Shown here: positions 10,488 through 20,359 of the stretch, piece by piece
Layout of the letters: the number at the start of each line of letters is the position of its first letter
How positions within the stretch are numbered: position 1 is the first letter of the stretch
NCBI GenBank assembly: GCA_023091735.1
Contig: JALKBU010000069.1
Location: forward strand, 31,328 to 95,327
Direction of reading: 5' to 3'
From: Trichomonas tenax
Lineage: Eukaryota; Parabasalia; Trichomonadida; Trichomonadidae
DNA length: 64,000 nucleotides
Translations under genes and position numbers: made by a program
Notes under the pieces: model-generated
Database searches by the model: none
Seen by the model: only the letters and a program-made list of their open reading frames with translations
Told to the model about the DNA's origin: nothing

Positions 10488-10617
10488 TCTGCCAAGTAAA
10501 TATTAGAATTCCAATTTTACATAACATTTTTTAAAGTCTTGGCATTTGTCAAGTAAATATCAGAATTTTTATTTTAAATAACAAATAATCGGTTTTTGTC
10601 AAGTAAATGTTAGAATT
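10488..10617. repeat. Three direct copies of TTTGTCAAGTAAATATTAGAA-type unit
   Basis: Units of 23 bp start at 10488, 10545 and 10595 (spacing 57 and 50). They share TG(C/T)CAAGTAAAT(A/G)T(T/C)AGAATT. A shorter copy, TTTGCCAAGTAAA, sits at 7538-7550 before the sphingomyelin-synthase-like gene. Read on the other strand these give TTTACTTG(A/G)CA, a variant of the dispersed TTTACATGACA motif. The copies lie 150-270 bp upstream of the CARMIL-like gene start, so a regulatory role is possible but unproven. The rest of 10343-10730 is plain AT-rich DNA. Confidence 0.6.
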
Positions 10618-10730
10618 CATAATTTACAATACAAAAATTTTCAATTTACAAAACATAAACAAGTTGTAATACCCTTTTTAAAAGTCAAAATGTAAAAAAT
10701 AAGAATTGCTATATATTTGATTGTGTATGA

Positions 10731-11393
10731 TTAGATGTACACAGATCCACTGGTACCATCATCATAATATGGTATATTTTCATGTTGACGTCTAAAATAA
10801 ACATAACATAAAATTAAACTGATTACGAAAATCAAGATGGGTGCATGCACTCCACATATCGTACCTATTAAATAATCAAATTTATTGAGGCAATAGTTAC
10901 TAGATTTTGTATCTTCTTCCTCTTTACCATAATCATCATAGTCTTTGCAGTGATACGTCTCTTCTATGAGATCCCTTTTAGCAATCATGGTGGGATTCCC
11001 AAATTCTGCGCCGAACTAAATGTCGTCCCCATTTATTAGCAGTGTTGCAATTAAGGGGAAAAAACAAGCAATCGCACAAAATAGAAGAAATCCTAACAGT
11101 ATCAATCCGATCCTCGTGCAATAAGGTTCTACGCTTGTTGTTGATTTGCATTCCAACTTTTTTTGGCTGATTTTGTAAATAGTATAGATGGTGATAACAG
11201 CAAATGCAAGACAAAGAATATGTAAAGAAGGAAAAACTGAAAAGAATACTTCCTTGTTAATCAGCCCTAATTGATTTGGATAAATAATAACACTAACGGA
11301 TGTAATAAATACAACAACTTACGATAGTATTAACAATACAGAGAAACATGCACAACACTTAAATAGTTTATTTTCCTTTTCTTTGTCAATCAT
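10731..11393 (-). pseudogene. Broken four-helix membrane protein gene (two in-frame stops)
   Basis: One minus frame runs from ATG 11393 to the stop at 10731 and is interrupted by TAA at 11321-11319 and TAG at 11018-11016, with no frame change. Read through these, it gives a protein of about 220 residues with four hydrophobic helices: around the first stop (FSVLLILS...VVVFITSVSVII), FPSLHILCLAFAVITIYTIY, LILLGFLLFCAIACFFPLIATLL, and a last helix ILIFVISLILCYVYF. Two Cys-containing loops and a short tail ending SGSVYI follow. The layout is tetraspan-like, but no family was identified. An initiator TCATTT lies 10 bases before the ATG, so the gene was once complete. Because only stops and no indels are seen, decay may be recent. 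Confidence 0.65.
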
Positions 11394-11399
11394 TTAAAT

Positions 11400-11405
11400 A
11401 AATGA
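11400..11405 (-). promoter_or_regulatory. Initiator TCATTT of the broken tetraspan gene
   Basis: On the minus strand TTTTTCATTTATTTAAATG places the TCA initiator 10 bases before the ATG at 11393. This is the normal spacing for trichomonad initiators (TCA, then pyrimidine or A, then A/T). Confidence 0.55.
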
Positions 11406-11935
11406 AAAAGTGCCAAATGCTACATGTGAGTTATTGGGAGGTGTGTCGAGTCATTTTAAAAGAATCAAATAATATCAAAATTTATAAGCTTGGGATTTAA
11501 AGTCTTTGTATATGTGAATTCGCATTAAAGTCGGTATTTTATATGAATTCGTGAATATTTTGTGCAATTTTCATTATTTTTGTAGATCAAATTGATATTA
11601 CATATAAATATTCTCTATTAAAGGATTTGTTATGAATGGAAGCATATAAGCATGAAAGATATATCAAGGTGAGTGTGCATTTCCGTGTTTTGGCTGCATT
11701 TAAAATTTCGATACTATTTAGAGTGAGATTGGTAATTTCTTTTCCCTTGATTCCCGTTCATAAATTTGTCAGGTTAGACACCTGGAGCTACAGCCCAAAG
11801 ATGGAGGCTTGTTTCCTGAAAGAAGGGGAGCTTCCCTCCTTTTTGCAAATATAAACTTTTTATTAATGCAGGGGCTGCATCGAGAAATCTTTTTTTATTT
11901 TTGTAAATCATTGAAAACACGATCGGTAAAAGGAA
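11406..11935. other. Intergenic region, nothing convincing
   Basis: About 530 bases between two divergent genes. A 72-codon open frame at 11636-11854 has no recognisable protein features and is judged chance. No repeat or RNA gene is seen. Confidence 0.4.
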
Positions 11936-14056
11936 ATGTTTCTGTTTAGTTTATTCTGCTTTAGTTTATCTGTTCTCGATGACATCGAGAGCTCAATTCC
12001 CGAAATCATCGTCAAAGTTCCTGTGTCGGTCGTTTTCATCGGAAACAACGACATGATTAGGAAAGATAAATTATCTCAAGAATCCCTTGAAAACTGGTTC
12101 AAGAATTTAGATTTTACGACATTCCAGAACCAGTCGAATTCAACAGACCAATTTGTAACCACTGAAGTCTCCAAAGCGCCGCCAATGAAATACAAATTCA
12201 CTTTTTCCGTTTTCAAATTACCAGACGAAGTCCACACAATTTTCGAGGAAATCCTCAAATACACAGCGCGCTTGAGCTCAAACAAGCAGAGAAAATACGT
12301 GCATTTTTACGTTGTTGAGCAAGTTCTTCAATCATTAGTCGACTATTATAAGATCCCCAACATCGCATTCTTCCCGCTCTGCAGTACCGACATATACTAC
12401 TTCTGCGAGGGCATGGAGAATGCTGAGAGAATAAATATCCGCAATTCTTACGCTTATCCGGAGGATATTCCGCTCAATATCACATTCACAAAGGACAGCT
12501 CGTGGTCGCAACAGGTAAATGATCTCCTCAAAAAGACAAAGAACGGATTTCCAACATTTTTCACTGGATGGAACGAAGCAAGCACATTATTCAGGAGATT
12601 GAACACATCCGATTTCCTGCGTGAAGAGCTCGTTTCCAACGCGTATAAAGGTGGAAACAGATGTTCACAGAACTGGTTTACTTCGGGACGCATTTTCTGG
12701 GCAGATATGTCCCAGATTATCATCAAATCACTTGAGTCAGCGACATCTATCAATGCAATCAACATCCTCAATGAGATAGAAACAACAAACTCAACATTCG
12801 GAAAGTTTTGCGTTGGAGAACTTAAAGACTACAGACAAAGAGAATACTGCGCCAACCTTCATAACTACATCAACAAGCTGATCCAGGAGTACAAGAAAGT
12901 TGCAGGAAGCCATAGTATTTCTGCTGCATATTCTGGATATCAGACAAAATTCCTCGGTATGTTGAGTGGCATCATTCTCGATGGCCTTAAGGAGGTTATC
13001 ACACCAGTTACACCAACATTCGAAACACCATTCGCTAAAAATTTGCGCATTTCGATCACAATGATCAACGATACAGGAAAAGTCTTCCCAACGAACGACT
13101 ACAGCAAATACATGTCAACGTACTTGCTCAAGGGCATGAGCGCTGTCTACGGATTCGAAAACATACAGTTAAATGAATGGCCGGGAATTGGAATTCCAAT
13201 CTCGACAAGAGTTAAAGACTGCGATGAAAGTGTTAAGATTAGGAACTACGACGATTATAAGTGCATCGACAAAATCCTGTTTAGAGATGACTTGAGTGCA
13301 TTTGAAGTCCCACATGAACTGAGATCAGATGCAAACAAGACAGAGCGTGACGTTGTTACAACAGTCATTGTTGGAGCAAGTCAACCGATTTTGTTATCCA
13401 AGTCTTCTCCAGCCTTCTCCTATGACTGGATTACACTTGCGACATTTACAACAACTTCACCTGATATCAGACCTCTCCTCAGATCAACACTCATCCATAT
13501 GTACGGTCTCACACACGGCGAAGGATGGAACAGCGCCACAATTATGTCACCTTCATCAACACATTATCCACTCGGTCAGTTATCAAAGGATGTTGCTTAC
13601 AGAAACGCAATGCGTTCCTTCCTTTCCAAGGGCCGTGCTAAGATCCTTCAGCGTATTAAGACGATCAAGGAGTTGCTCGAGTTTGCAGAAGAAGTCGGAG
13701 CGGGTAGTGCAAACATTTCTAAGCACGCCATTGTTGAGCAGATTCAGAACTACGGACGTAGCATTGAGGAAATTCTCGAGCTTTGCGAGAAGTTCGAATT
13801 CCATCAGATGAGGCTTGAACTGAACAAGCACCGCCAGAAACAGAAACAACTCTCCAAGCAGCTCAAGGAGATCGCAAGAGAGCTCGACGAGAACTTATGT
13901 TCCGTTGCTCCTCCGATTCTCATGAAGAGTGAGCGTACATTCTTAGACTCACTTGATTCTCTCGCGGTTGTAACATTCCCTGCTTGGATCGGCACTTTGT
14001 TCATTTCACTCCTCACACTGTTCATTGTCTTTTCTAGGAAAATTAAAATGGCATAA
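11936..14056 (+). CDS. Large type I membrane protein of unknown family
   Basis: The 706-residue product starts with a signal peptide (MFLFSLFCFSLSVLDD). It has a long ectodomain with scattered Cys and Asn-X-Ser/Thr sites, and one C-terminal membrane helix (about 680-698, WIGTLFISLLTLFIVF) before the short basic tail SRKIKMA. The ectodomain begins with a strand-rich segment VPVSVVFIGNND. Near residue 530 it has STLIHMYGLTHGEGW. That looks superficially like a metal site but lacks HExxH, so a protease call is not supported. Residues about 560-660 are helical and probably coiled coil. It was not matched to a known family. Codons favour C and G at third positions more than in the neighbours, which suggests good expression. 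Confidence 0.72.
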   Translation: MFLFSLFCFSLSVLDDIESSIPEIIVKVPVSVVFIGNNDMIRKDKLSQESLENWFKNLDFTTFQNQSNSTDQFVTTEVSKAPPMKYKFTFSVFKLPDEVHTIFEEILKYTARLSSNKQRKYVHFYVVEQVLQSLVDYYKIPNIAFFPLCSTDIYYFCEGMENAERINIRNSYAYPEDIPLNITFTKDSSWSQQVNDLLKKTKNGFPTFFTGWNEASTLFRRLNTSDFLREELVSNAYKGGNRCSQNWFTSGRIFWADMSQIIIKSLESATSINAINILNEIETTNSTFGKFCVGELKDYRQREYCANLHNYINKLIQEYKKVAGSHSISAAYSGYQTKFLGMLSGIILDGLKEVITPVTPTFETPFAKNLRISITMINDTGKVFPTNDYSKYMSTYLLKGMSAVYGFENIQLNEWPGIGIPISTRVKDCDESVKIRNYDDYKCIDKILFRDDLSAFEVPHELRSDANKTERDVVTTVIVGASQPILLSKSSPAFSYDWITLATFTTTSPDIRPLLRSTLIHMYGLTHGEGWNSATIMSPSSTHYPLGQLSKDVAYRNAMRSFLSKGRAKILQRIKTIKELLEFAEEVGAGSANISKHAIVEQIQNYGRSIEEILELCEKFEFHQMRLELNKHRQKQKQLSKQLKEIARELDENLCSVAPPILMKSERTFLDSLDSLAVVTFPAWIGTLFISLLTLFIVFSRKIKMA

Positions 14057-14156
14057 AAAGTATAATATTATTAACATTATTTTTTCCCCTCGAAATCAAG
14101 TTTTTTTAATCAAACAATACATTAGTATCTATTGTTTGTAATAGAGATTGTTCTTC

Positions 14157-16134
14157 TCAGTGATTTAAAACATAGAAAAGATCATATGTCATCGGATAGC
14201 ATTTTCTTGGTTTGAAAACTGGAATTGAACAAAATGAACTATTAATGTAATCACATTCAATAACAACTTGGTTACAAACTCCTTTAATTGCATTCCTAAT
14301 CTCTGGATCTTCAATGTCGAATAGACCATGATATTCAATCAAAGCTTTAATTGTCATTTTGAGAAAATTATTTGTGAAATTTACATTTTCATACAGCACA
14401 ATGGTTTTTCTTACATTATAATCTCCTAGCTGAAAATACATTTTCTTTAAAGGTCCAAAATGGGAAGATTATTATTTTTTCAAGATTATTACAATTCATA
14501 AATGCTATTGACTCAACAGTTGAAATCATTTCGGAATTGTTGTATGAACGAAATGTGATATTTTTCAGACCTAAACAATAAGAAAATGCTTCATTGGAAA
14601 TTGTTATCACAGATGCAGGAATGATTATTGAAATCAATTTTTGGCAATTATAAAATGCAAAAGGACTAATTATACTTAAATTAGTAGGAATATTAACTCC
14701 TGACAATGAACTACATCCCATAAAAGCGCGTTCTCCAATTGAAGTCATATTATCCGGAATTTCAATTAGATTTAAATTTTTGCATTGAGTAAAAGCCCAA
14801 CTCTCTATTGATGTGACATGATCAGGCATCGAGATATTAATCAAATTAGTACAATTATAGAATGCATACATTCGAATGGTTTGAAGATTTTGAGGTAAAG
14901 AAACTGTTGTTAATGGTGTGCATTGTTCAAACAAGTTATATTCAATAATTAATATCTGACCAGGCAATGTTATACTTTGTAAGCTAGAGCAGTTGCAAAA
15001 TGCATAGCTTTCTATTGTTGTTACAGAATCAGGTATTGTAGTGCTAGTCAAGTTTATACAATTTCTGAAAGCACTATTGTTAATGGTTTGAAGATTTTGA
15101 GGTAAATTTAAAGTTTGTAATGAAATGCAATTACAAAATAAATATTGGCTAATTGAAGAAAGACTAGATGGTAATATAACATATGCCAAGTTTAAACAAT
15201 TTTCAAAAACATGCTTGCCAATAATCTGAATATTTGATATGTTGATGTTTTTTAAGAATACAACATTGTAAAAAGCATAATCGGGCATTTTTTTCAGAGT
15301 CGATGGGAGATCCACCAATGCCAATGATTCACAGTTTTCAAATATTAGAGGTCCAAATGATATTAAATTGGGTGGAAGCTTAACAAAATTTAATTTTTTG
15401 CAGCCACTAAATAGTTGCTTTATAAATTGATTCTAAGGATTCACATTTATAAAACATGGATTTATTCAATTCAGTAAGATTGCAAGCTAATGCAACATTA
15501 TTAAGGCTCGTGCATCCTGAAAATAGCGAGTCTCCTATACTTGTTATATATTCTGGAATAAAAATTGATTTTAATTTTGAACATCTCATAAATACTGCAT
15601 TTCCTATCGTTGTTAATGTGTTTGGAAGAGAAATTGATTCTAAAGAATGACAAGAAAAAATAAACTGTTTGGCAGAGTTGAAACATTTGGAGGAATGGTA
15701 ATATTCTTTAAACTTGAACATCTGTTAAATGTGGAGTTTCCCCAATTTATCAATGATTGAGGTAATTTAACTGATTCGAGTTTAGAACAATTATAAAACA
15801 CAGTTGTTCCTATATCAATAACACCATCAGAAATGTAAATTGAAACTAAATCCTGGCACTGAGAGAAAACATTTGCTTTAATTGAAATCAAATATGAAGG
15901 AAGAATTACCGTTTTTAATGCTGAACAGTTTTCGAAGAGACTCTGATTTAAAGAAGTGATACCAATTGTTAAATTTGCAAATTCCAAATTTATGCAATTG
16001 GAAAAAGCAAAATTTGCAATAGAAGTTCAATATTGGACTGTTATATTTATCAATGAAGTGTTCCCATTAAACTGGCCATCAGGAATGTGCCCATTTATTT
16101 CGAAATTTCCATTTTCATGATCAAAAACATCCAT
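14157..16134 (-). pseudogene. Decayed BspA-like leucine-rich repeat gene
   Basis: The minus strand from ATG 16134 encodes BspA/LRR_5-type repeats of about 23 residues, with units like CSSLQSITLPGQI and CTNLINISMPDHVTSIES. BspA-like proteins are a hugely expanded surface and secreted family in trichomonads. The reading frame is broken by TGA at 16029-16027, frameshifts near 15665 and 15420, and probably another near 14445. After that last shift a different frame carries a non-repeat tail ending FYVLNH at 14157. Matching repeats resume on each side of the breaks, so this is one gene that has decayed. No signal peptide is evident at the start MDVFDHENG. The remaining open pieces are 15987-15640, 15721-15407, 15324-14416 and 14441-14157. 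Confidence 0.85.
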
Positions 16135-16188
16135 ATTGAATTATATCATTTTTTGACCATAATTGAATACAAAATTTCCAACCATCAT

Positions 16189-16303
16189 TTTACATGACAA
16201 ATTTACATACATGTACTTTACACGACATATTCCACTTTACATGTCACAATTCTTTTTACATGGCATACTAAATTTTACATGACATACTCAGATTTACGTG
16301 ACA
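16189..16303 (+). promoter_or_regulatory. Array of six TTTACATGACA-type 11-mers, mostly at 19-bp spacing
   Basis: Copies start at 16189, 16217, 16236, 16255, 16274 and 16293 (TTTACATGACA, TTTACACGACA, TTTACATGTCA, TTTACATGGCA, TTTACATGACA, TTTACGTGACA). A weaker TTTACATACAT lies at 16203. The last five are exactly 19 bp apart. The array lies between the divergent BspA-like pseudogene and the VMA21-like gene and ends about 20 bp before the latter's initiator. Such phasing suggests a protein-binding array. Confidence 0.6.
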
Positions 16304-16321
16304 AAAAGTTGTTTTTGATCG

Positions 16322-16327
16322 TCATTT
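16322..16327 (+). promoter_or_regulatory. Initiator TCATTT of the VMA21-like gene
   Basis: The site reads GATCGTCATTTAAAA. The presumed start base A16324 lies 15 bases before the ATG at 16339, typical of trichomonad genes. Confidence 0.6.
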
Positions 16328-16338
16328 AAAATTTTAAA

Positions 16339-16653
16339 ATGGGTCTTGAAGTTCCAGAGATCGATAGAAAGGGACCATCATTGTTTACGCTTATGTTTGA
16401 AAAACAGAACGCTACAGTTCTTAACACGTTCAAGTTTATGTCAATCCTTATCATTGTCGTTGCTTTTGGATCATTTTTCTTATGCAGATGGGCCATTCCA
16501 AAAATATGGACAAACGTACCAAGAAGAGATGCTGGAAACTACGCTGCTGGAATTTCCGCAGCTATTACGCACTTAATTGTCTTCATATTCATTTTCTACG
16601 CTAGAAGTTACGATTTGAAGCAAGAGAAGTTGGAGAAGAAAAAGAATTCGTAG
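16339..16653 (+). CDS. vma21: VMA21-like V-ATPase assembly chaperone
   Basis: The 104-residue protein has two membrane helices (about 34-52 and 72-92) joined by a short loop with RRDAGNYAAGISAAITH. This matches the NRDxYxYAA...VH signature of VMA21 proteins, and the C-terminus is lysine-rich (EKKKNS). VMA21 is a small ER membrane protein that helps assemble the proton-translocating sector of the vacuolar ATPase. Length and layout fit the family (about 75-110 residues). The call rests on the loop motif and topology. The next best reading is an unrelated two-helix membrane protein. The ATG is fixed by the initiator 15 bases upstream. Confidence 0.68.
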   Translation: MGLEVPEIDRKGPSLFTLMFEKQNATVLNTFKFMSILIIVVAFGSFFLCRWAIPKIWTNVPRRDAGNYAAGISAAITHLIVFIFIFYARSYDLKQEKLEKKKNS

Positions 16654-16928
16654 TAAGCAAAAAATATCCGTATATTTATTTTTCATCAATTTTATTAACG
16701 TCAAAGTTGGTAATTGTCAATTAATTGAGTCATAGAGGATGAATAAATTCCTATCCATATTATAAGAACTGGAATTTCATATTTTTCATATTTAATTAAT
16801 TTATTTTGTTTCGATATCATCTTTTGAATAACAAAAACATTAGAACTATGCTTAAATTAAGATTAATTCATATGGTATCCAAAACATTTTTAAATTTATT
16901 AACAAATTTAGAATATTAACAACAAAAA

Positions 16929-18296
16929 TTAAAGATCAAGGCCTAAAAAGTCATCAACAAGTTGCTGATGCTTCTTAGATCCTTTGGACCAAACTGGATT
17001 TGTAATACGCTTTTCGAGGTTAGGAACATAATTTCCATAAATAAATGGCGAGTAATAGCTATATGTGAACATTATTGTGCAAATGATGGTGAAGCAGAAT
17101 AAGTTACGCGTTCTCTGGTTATAAATAATTCTATCAAACATTGGACCAAATGAAATAATGGCGAATAAAAGAGGAACTTGATAGTCTGATAAGAACATTG
17201 TCTTCGTTGTCAAGAAATATGGAAGATATGATAACAAATAACCAATTCCTGCATAGCTGACAACATTCCTTGTGAGTTTCCTAAAACGAATCATTAGTAA
17301 AACGACTGACGCAAAGCCTAAGTAATAAACAATCGGATTGCCCATAAGAACAATTTCTCTGTTGTTTGAACGGTCCCAGCCTCTAACCCAGATGCCTGTA
17401 AGCAGTGGCCATGATATTGGATCACTCTGATATGGATTGAAGCGATGATTCTTTAATCCTTTAATGAACATCGTGAGACTAAGGAAAATGGCATCTGTAA
17501 TGAACCTCCCTGGATCTCTCTCTAAGAACATATGCTGTTGGAGTGAAACTGGAAGGTATTCATCGACATCATCAGAAGGATCTGGCAAAAATGACATGTG
17601 AAGGACTGTTATTAGATCGAAAATGATGAAGGCTGTAAGGATCATCACGATGATACCGCCTGTATTGAATGGTTGAATCTTTTTGAGTGCGACAAAGATC
17701 GAGAACGGAATTAATGAGAATGCAGAGAATTTTGTTGATATACACAAACCAAGGGTGATTCCAGAGAAGAGAGGAGAATATGATTCGAAACCAACTGATA
17801 AAATGAATAAATGAAGTGCCATGAAAGTGAGCAAAATTCCATCAGGAATAATGTACCTACTCTCTACAATCATAGAAGAGTCAAGGCTAATCATTAAACC
17901 TGTTACAAACGAAGGTAACCTTGTTACACCACAAATGCGGAGGACAGCGTAAATAATTGGTGCACAAAATGACGATATAAAACATACTCCATATCTTAAT
18001 GGAATAAAGCTCGAAGTTTGTTGTTTTTTAACGTTTGATCTCTGAAAATCATAATCGCAGTTATATTTGTAGAACTTAGCAATTTGGTATAGCATTAATT
18101 TTCCAAATGGCGGCTGTGTATCGAAGAAAAATGAACCATTGCAATAGCAATTAATATACTGACCAAATCGATGTTCGTCAAAAACAACCGTTTCCGGTGT
18201 CTGAATGTTCCATATTCTCGCGCTGAGGGATATCGAAAATATGATGATGACGAAGATGGAGTCTAAGAAAGATTGGTAAGCAGAGTTTGATTTCAT
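16929..18296 (-). CDS. Dolichyl-phosphate-mannose protein mannosyltransferase (PMT/GT39), no MIR domain
   Basis: The 455-residue protein has many membrane helices. It begins with the PMT signature: an arginine and tryptophan (ARIWNI, 26-31), then VVFDEHRFG (37-45) with the acidic pair Asp40-Glu41, and FFFDTQPPFGKL in the first lumenal loop. A later lumenal loop has PLLTGIWVRGWD, also family-like. PMTs transfer mannose from dolichol phosphate to Ser/Thr in the ER. Typical fungal and animal PMTs are 750-900 residues with a lumenal MIR domain. This one ends after the last helices and lacks it. TQPP replaces the more usual HPP. The ATG at 18296 is preceded by TCAATT 6 bases upstream. Confidence 0.85.
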   Translation of the reverse strand: MKSNSAYQSFLDSIFVIIIFSISLSARIWNIQTPETVVFDEHRFGQYINCYCNGSFFFDTQPPFGKLMLYQIAKFYKYNCDYDFQRSNVKKQQTSSFIPLRYGVCFISSFCAPIIYAVLRICGVTRLPSFVTGLMISLDSSMIVESRYIIPDGILLTFMALHLFILSVGFESYSPLFSGITLGLCISTKFSAFSLIPFSIFVALKKIQPFNTGGIIVMILTAFIIFDLITVLHMSFLPDPSDDVDEYLPVSLQQHMFLERDPGRFITDAIFLSLTMFIKGLKNHRFNPYQSDPISWPLLTGIWVRGWDRSNNREIVLMGNPIVYYLGFASVVLLMIRFRKLTRNVVSYAGIGYLLSYLPYFLTTKTMFLSDYQVPLLFAIISFGPMFDRIIYNQRTRNLFCFTIICTIMFTYSYYSPFIYGNYVPNLEKRITNPVWSKGSKKHQQLVDDFLGLDL

Positions 18297-18301
18297 TTGA
18301 A

Positions 18302-18307
18302 AATTGA
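18302..18307 (-). promoter_or_regulatory. Initiator TCAATT of the PMT gene
   Basis: On the minus strand AAGTCAATTTTCAAATG puts the initiator immediately before the ATG at 18296, with a leader of about 9 bases. Confidence 0.55.
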
Positions 18308-18779
18308 CTTTTTCTCACATTAAAAGTAACATCCTTATTTTTCTTTTTTCTTATATCATCGATTTCAGAACCCCTAACACATCAAATAGAGAAAAGCTAG
18401 AGTAGGATTGTTTATTTTCAAAGTTACAAGCATTAGATATAATTTTATTTTGATACAAAAAATATCGATTTCAATTAACTGATAGGACAATTGGAACCTT
18501 TTTGGATTCAACTTTATTAACTTCTTGTGATTTATAATATAGTCAGGGGAAAAAGGGGCAAATGCGGGATAAAGGAGCAAACGAGTCCTTAGAAGAATAA
18601 TTAAGCCTCCAAACTCTACCTGTGATTTGTATACATCATTCTAAAACTAATATAATGAAATAAAGTCTAAGTTTAAATTTTTAATTTCAATATGTTATAA
18701 AGTTGTATATTATTCAGCAATTACAATATACATGAATTGCATGTTACTGCTATTCACTCTTTTTGCATTTGGTGCTGTT
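18308..18779. other. AT-rich intergenic DNA
   Basis: No gene, tRNA or clear repeat is seen. A 68-codon open frame on the minus strand has no protein-like features. Confidence 0.4.
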
Positions 18780-19140
18780 TTTTGGTTGTCCTAGCATTGA
18801 CAAACCTTAATTAACTGACTTGTACCAATCTGGCGAAGATTGAGCTGCGTTTCAGCATTGCATTCGGAAACAATGCTCTTGTAGATGCATGATTTCGGTT
18901 GGTTTATCCTAATTTGTATGGAAGTTGGCAAGATCGTGTAGCGTGCATTCTCAAGTGCCGGCAGTTATCCAAGGCTTCTGCTACATGCACTGGCTAAGCT
19001 TTACGTCGTGATTATCGTGTTTGACTACTTAGTCAAGAGCAAATACGGATATTAACTTCTCTGACCCTTGCGTTTCCTGCATAAGCATCCATGTACCATA
19101 TGCAGGTGCCTGCAGAGTTGCATGGAACTCAAATTCTTTA
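18780..19140. other. GC-richer island, candidate structured RNA (strand unknown)
   Basis: Within about 2.7 kb of AT-rich non-coding DNA this segment is visibly richer in G+C and has no long open frame. It contains foldable elements. AGCATTG/CAATGCT pair at about 18855-18880. A nested hairpin at 19089-19125 pairs CCATG with CATGG around TGCAG-GTGC-CTGCA. No match to the conserved boxes of U1, U2, U4, U5, U6, SRP or RNase P RNA was recognised by eye. It could be a non-coding RNA gene or the remains of a GC-richer gene. Confidence 0.3.
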
Positions 19141-20123
19141 TCAGAAGATGAGTCTTTGGGGTAACTTGTGCAAAAGTTCCATAAAAATTGTTGGACGATA
19201 AAAAATTTTAAACGTGTGTTGATTTTACATGTTTGCCCTATTTTGAATGGAAAAATTTATTGTGGTGTATATAGCTTTAGAATGCTATGCAGAGCCTATA
19301 TAACCTAAAATATTTCCTAAATAAAACAGCATTTGCCCATTTAAATGTCATCTAATAGAACAGCATTTAAGTAGTTTTGCGTTCATTAACATACAATTAA
19401 GTGTATTCGAAAGGCGCAGATTCAAATTCAGTTATTAAAAATGGTACAAAACCAATTTGCATTTCATCACAATTTGTTAGTAACATGACATGTAAAAATT
19501 TGTCAATTTATATATCAAATAAAAGACGATAGCGCACTTTTGTCCAACTCTTTTTAAGATTTGAATGCAAAGATATAAAATCTCTTCTATGTTACTCCCT
19601 GCACTATGGAAATTGCATGATATGATTCAAAAACATCTGCGAAATTGAACTTAGTGAGTTCATGTATCAAATGTAATTTTTTTGATTCTTTTGTCGGTAA
19701 TATAGAAATGATGATAAATCCAAATCTAACATAGTGAATAACTGTAAAGCATACTACTTAACATATATATATATTGATTACATTATAAGAAAAAGAAACT
19801 AAAATATTTTAATGGAATTTATATTCCATCATTTCAAAAGTCTTGATGCAATTCATATTTCAAGGAATTTTCTTATCGATATACTAATTTAAGCGCAAAT
19901 GAGTTACCATGTAGTATTGAGTTTGTTGCTTTTGGAATTGAACTCAAACGAATCGTTTGGTAACAAAATATTTGTTTACAGATTTCAACTTTTACAGCAT
20001 TAGGCTTTTAGTGGCTTCAACTTATACAAAATTCATTACGAATGCATATGTATGTTACAGATCTCAATCATAATGTGTTGAGTTGGGTTGCATTTGAAAT
20101 ATGATACAATATCAATACTGGGC

Positions 20124-20173
20124 TTTATATAATTAATTATTTTCTACAGCTATCTTTTATTAACTTATATTGA
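20124..20173. repeat. 50-bp direct repeat, copy 1
   Basis: The segment beginning TTTATATAATTAATTATTTT recurs at 20310-20359 with only about three differences. The two copies are 186 bp apart in non-coding DNA. Function unknown. Confidence 0.7.
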
Positions 20174-20309
20174 AAAATATAGTGTATTTACGCCCAACAA
20201 AAGCAAATGATATAAAATATTAACAATAATTTGCAAAATATGCTTTAAATGGGGCCCTATGGTGTATTATGTTTGTTGCAGTACAATGTAAAAGTAAAAT
20301 AAAATAATT

Positions 20310-20359
20310 TTTATATAATTAATTATTTTCTACAGCCATCCTTTATTAAATTATATTGA
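20310..20359. repeat. 50-bp direct repeat, copy 2
   Basis: Second copy of the repeat at 20124-20173. Both include TTTTCTACAGC followed by ATC and a shared end TTATATTGAA. Confidence 0.7.

Noticed and set aside
10731..11393. Stop codon reassignment as explanation for in-frame TAA/TAG
   Set aside because: Other genes here end in TAA, TAG and TGA normally, so the stops are best read as mutations.
11936..14056. GP63/leishmanolysin-type metallopeptidase
   Set aside because: Size, signal peptide and anchor fit, and STLIHMYGLTHGE looks suggestive, but there is no HExxH metal site, so the family call is not supported.
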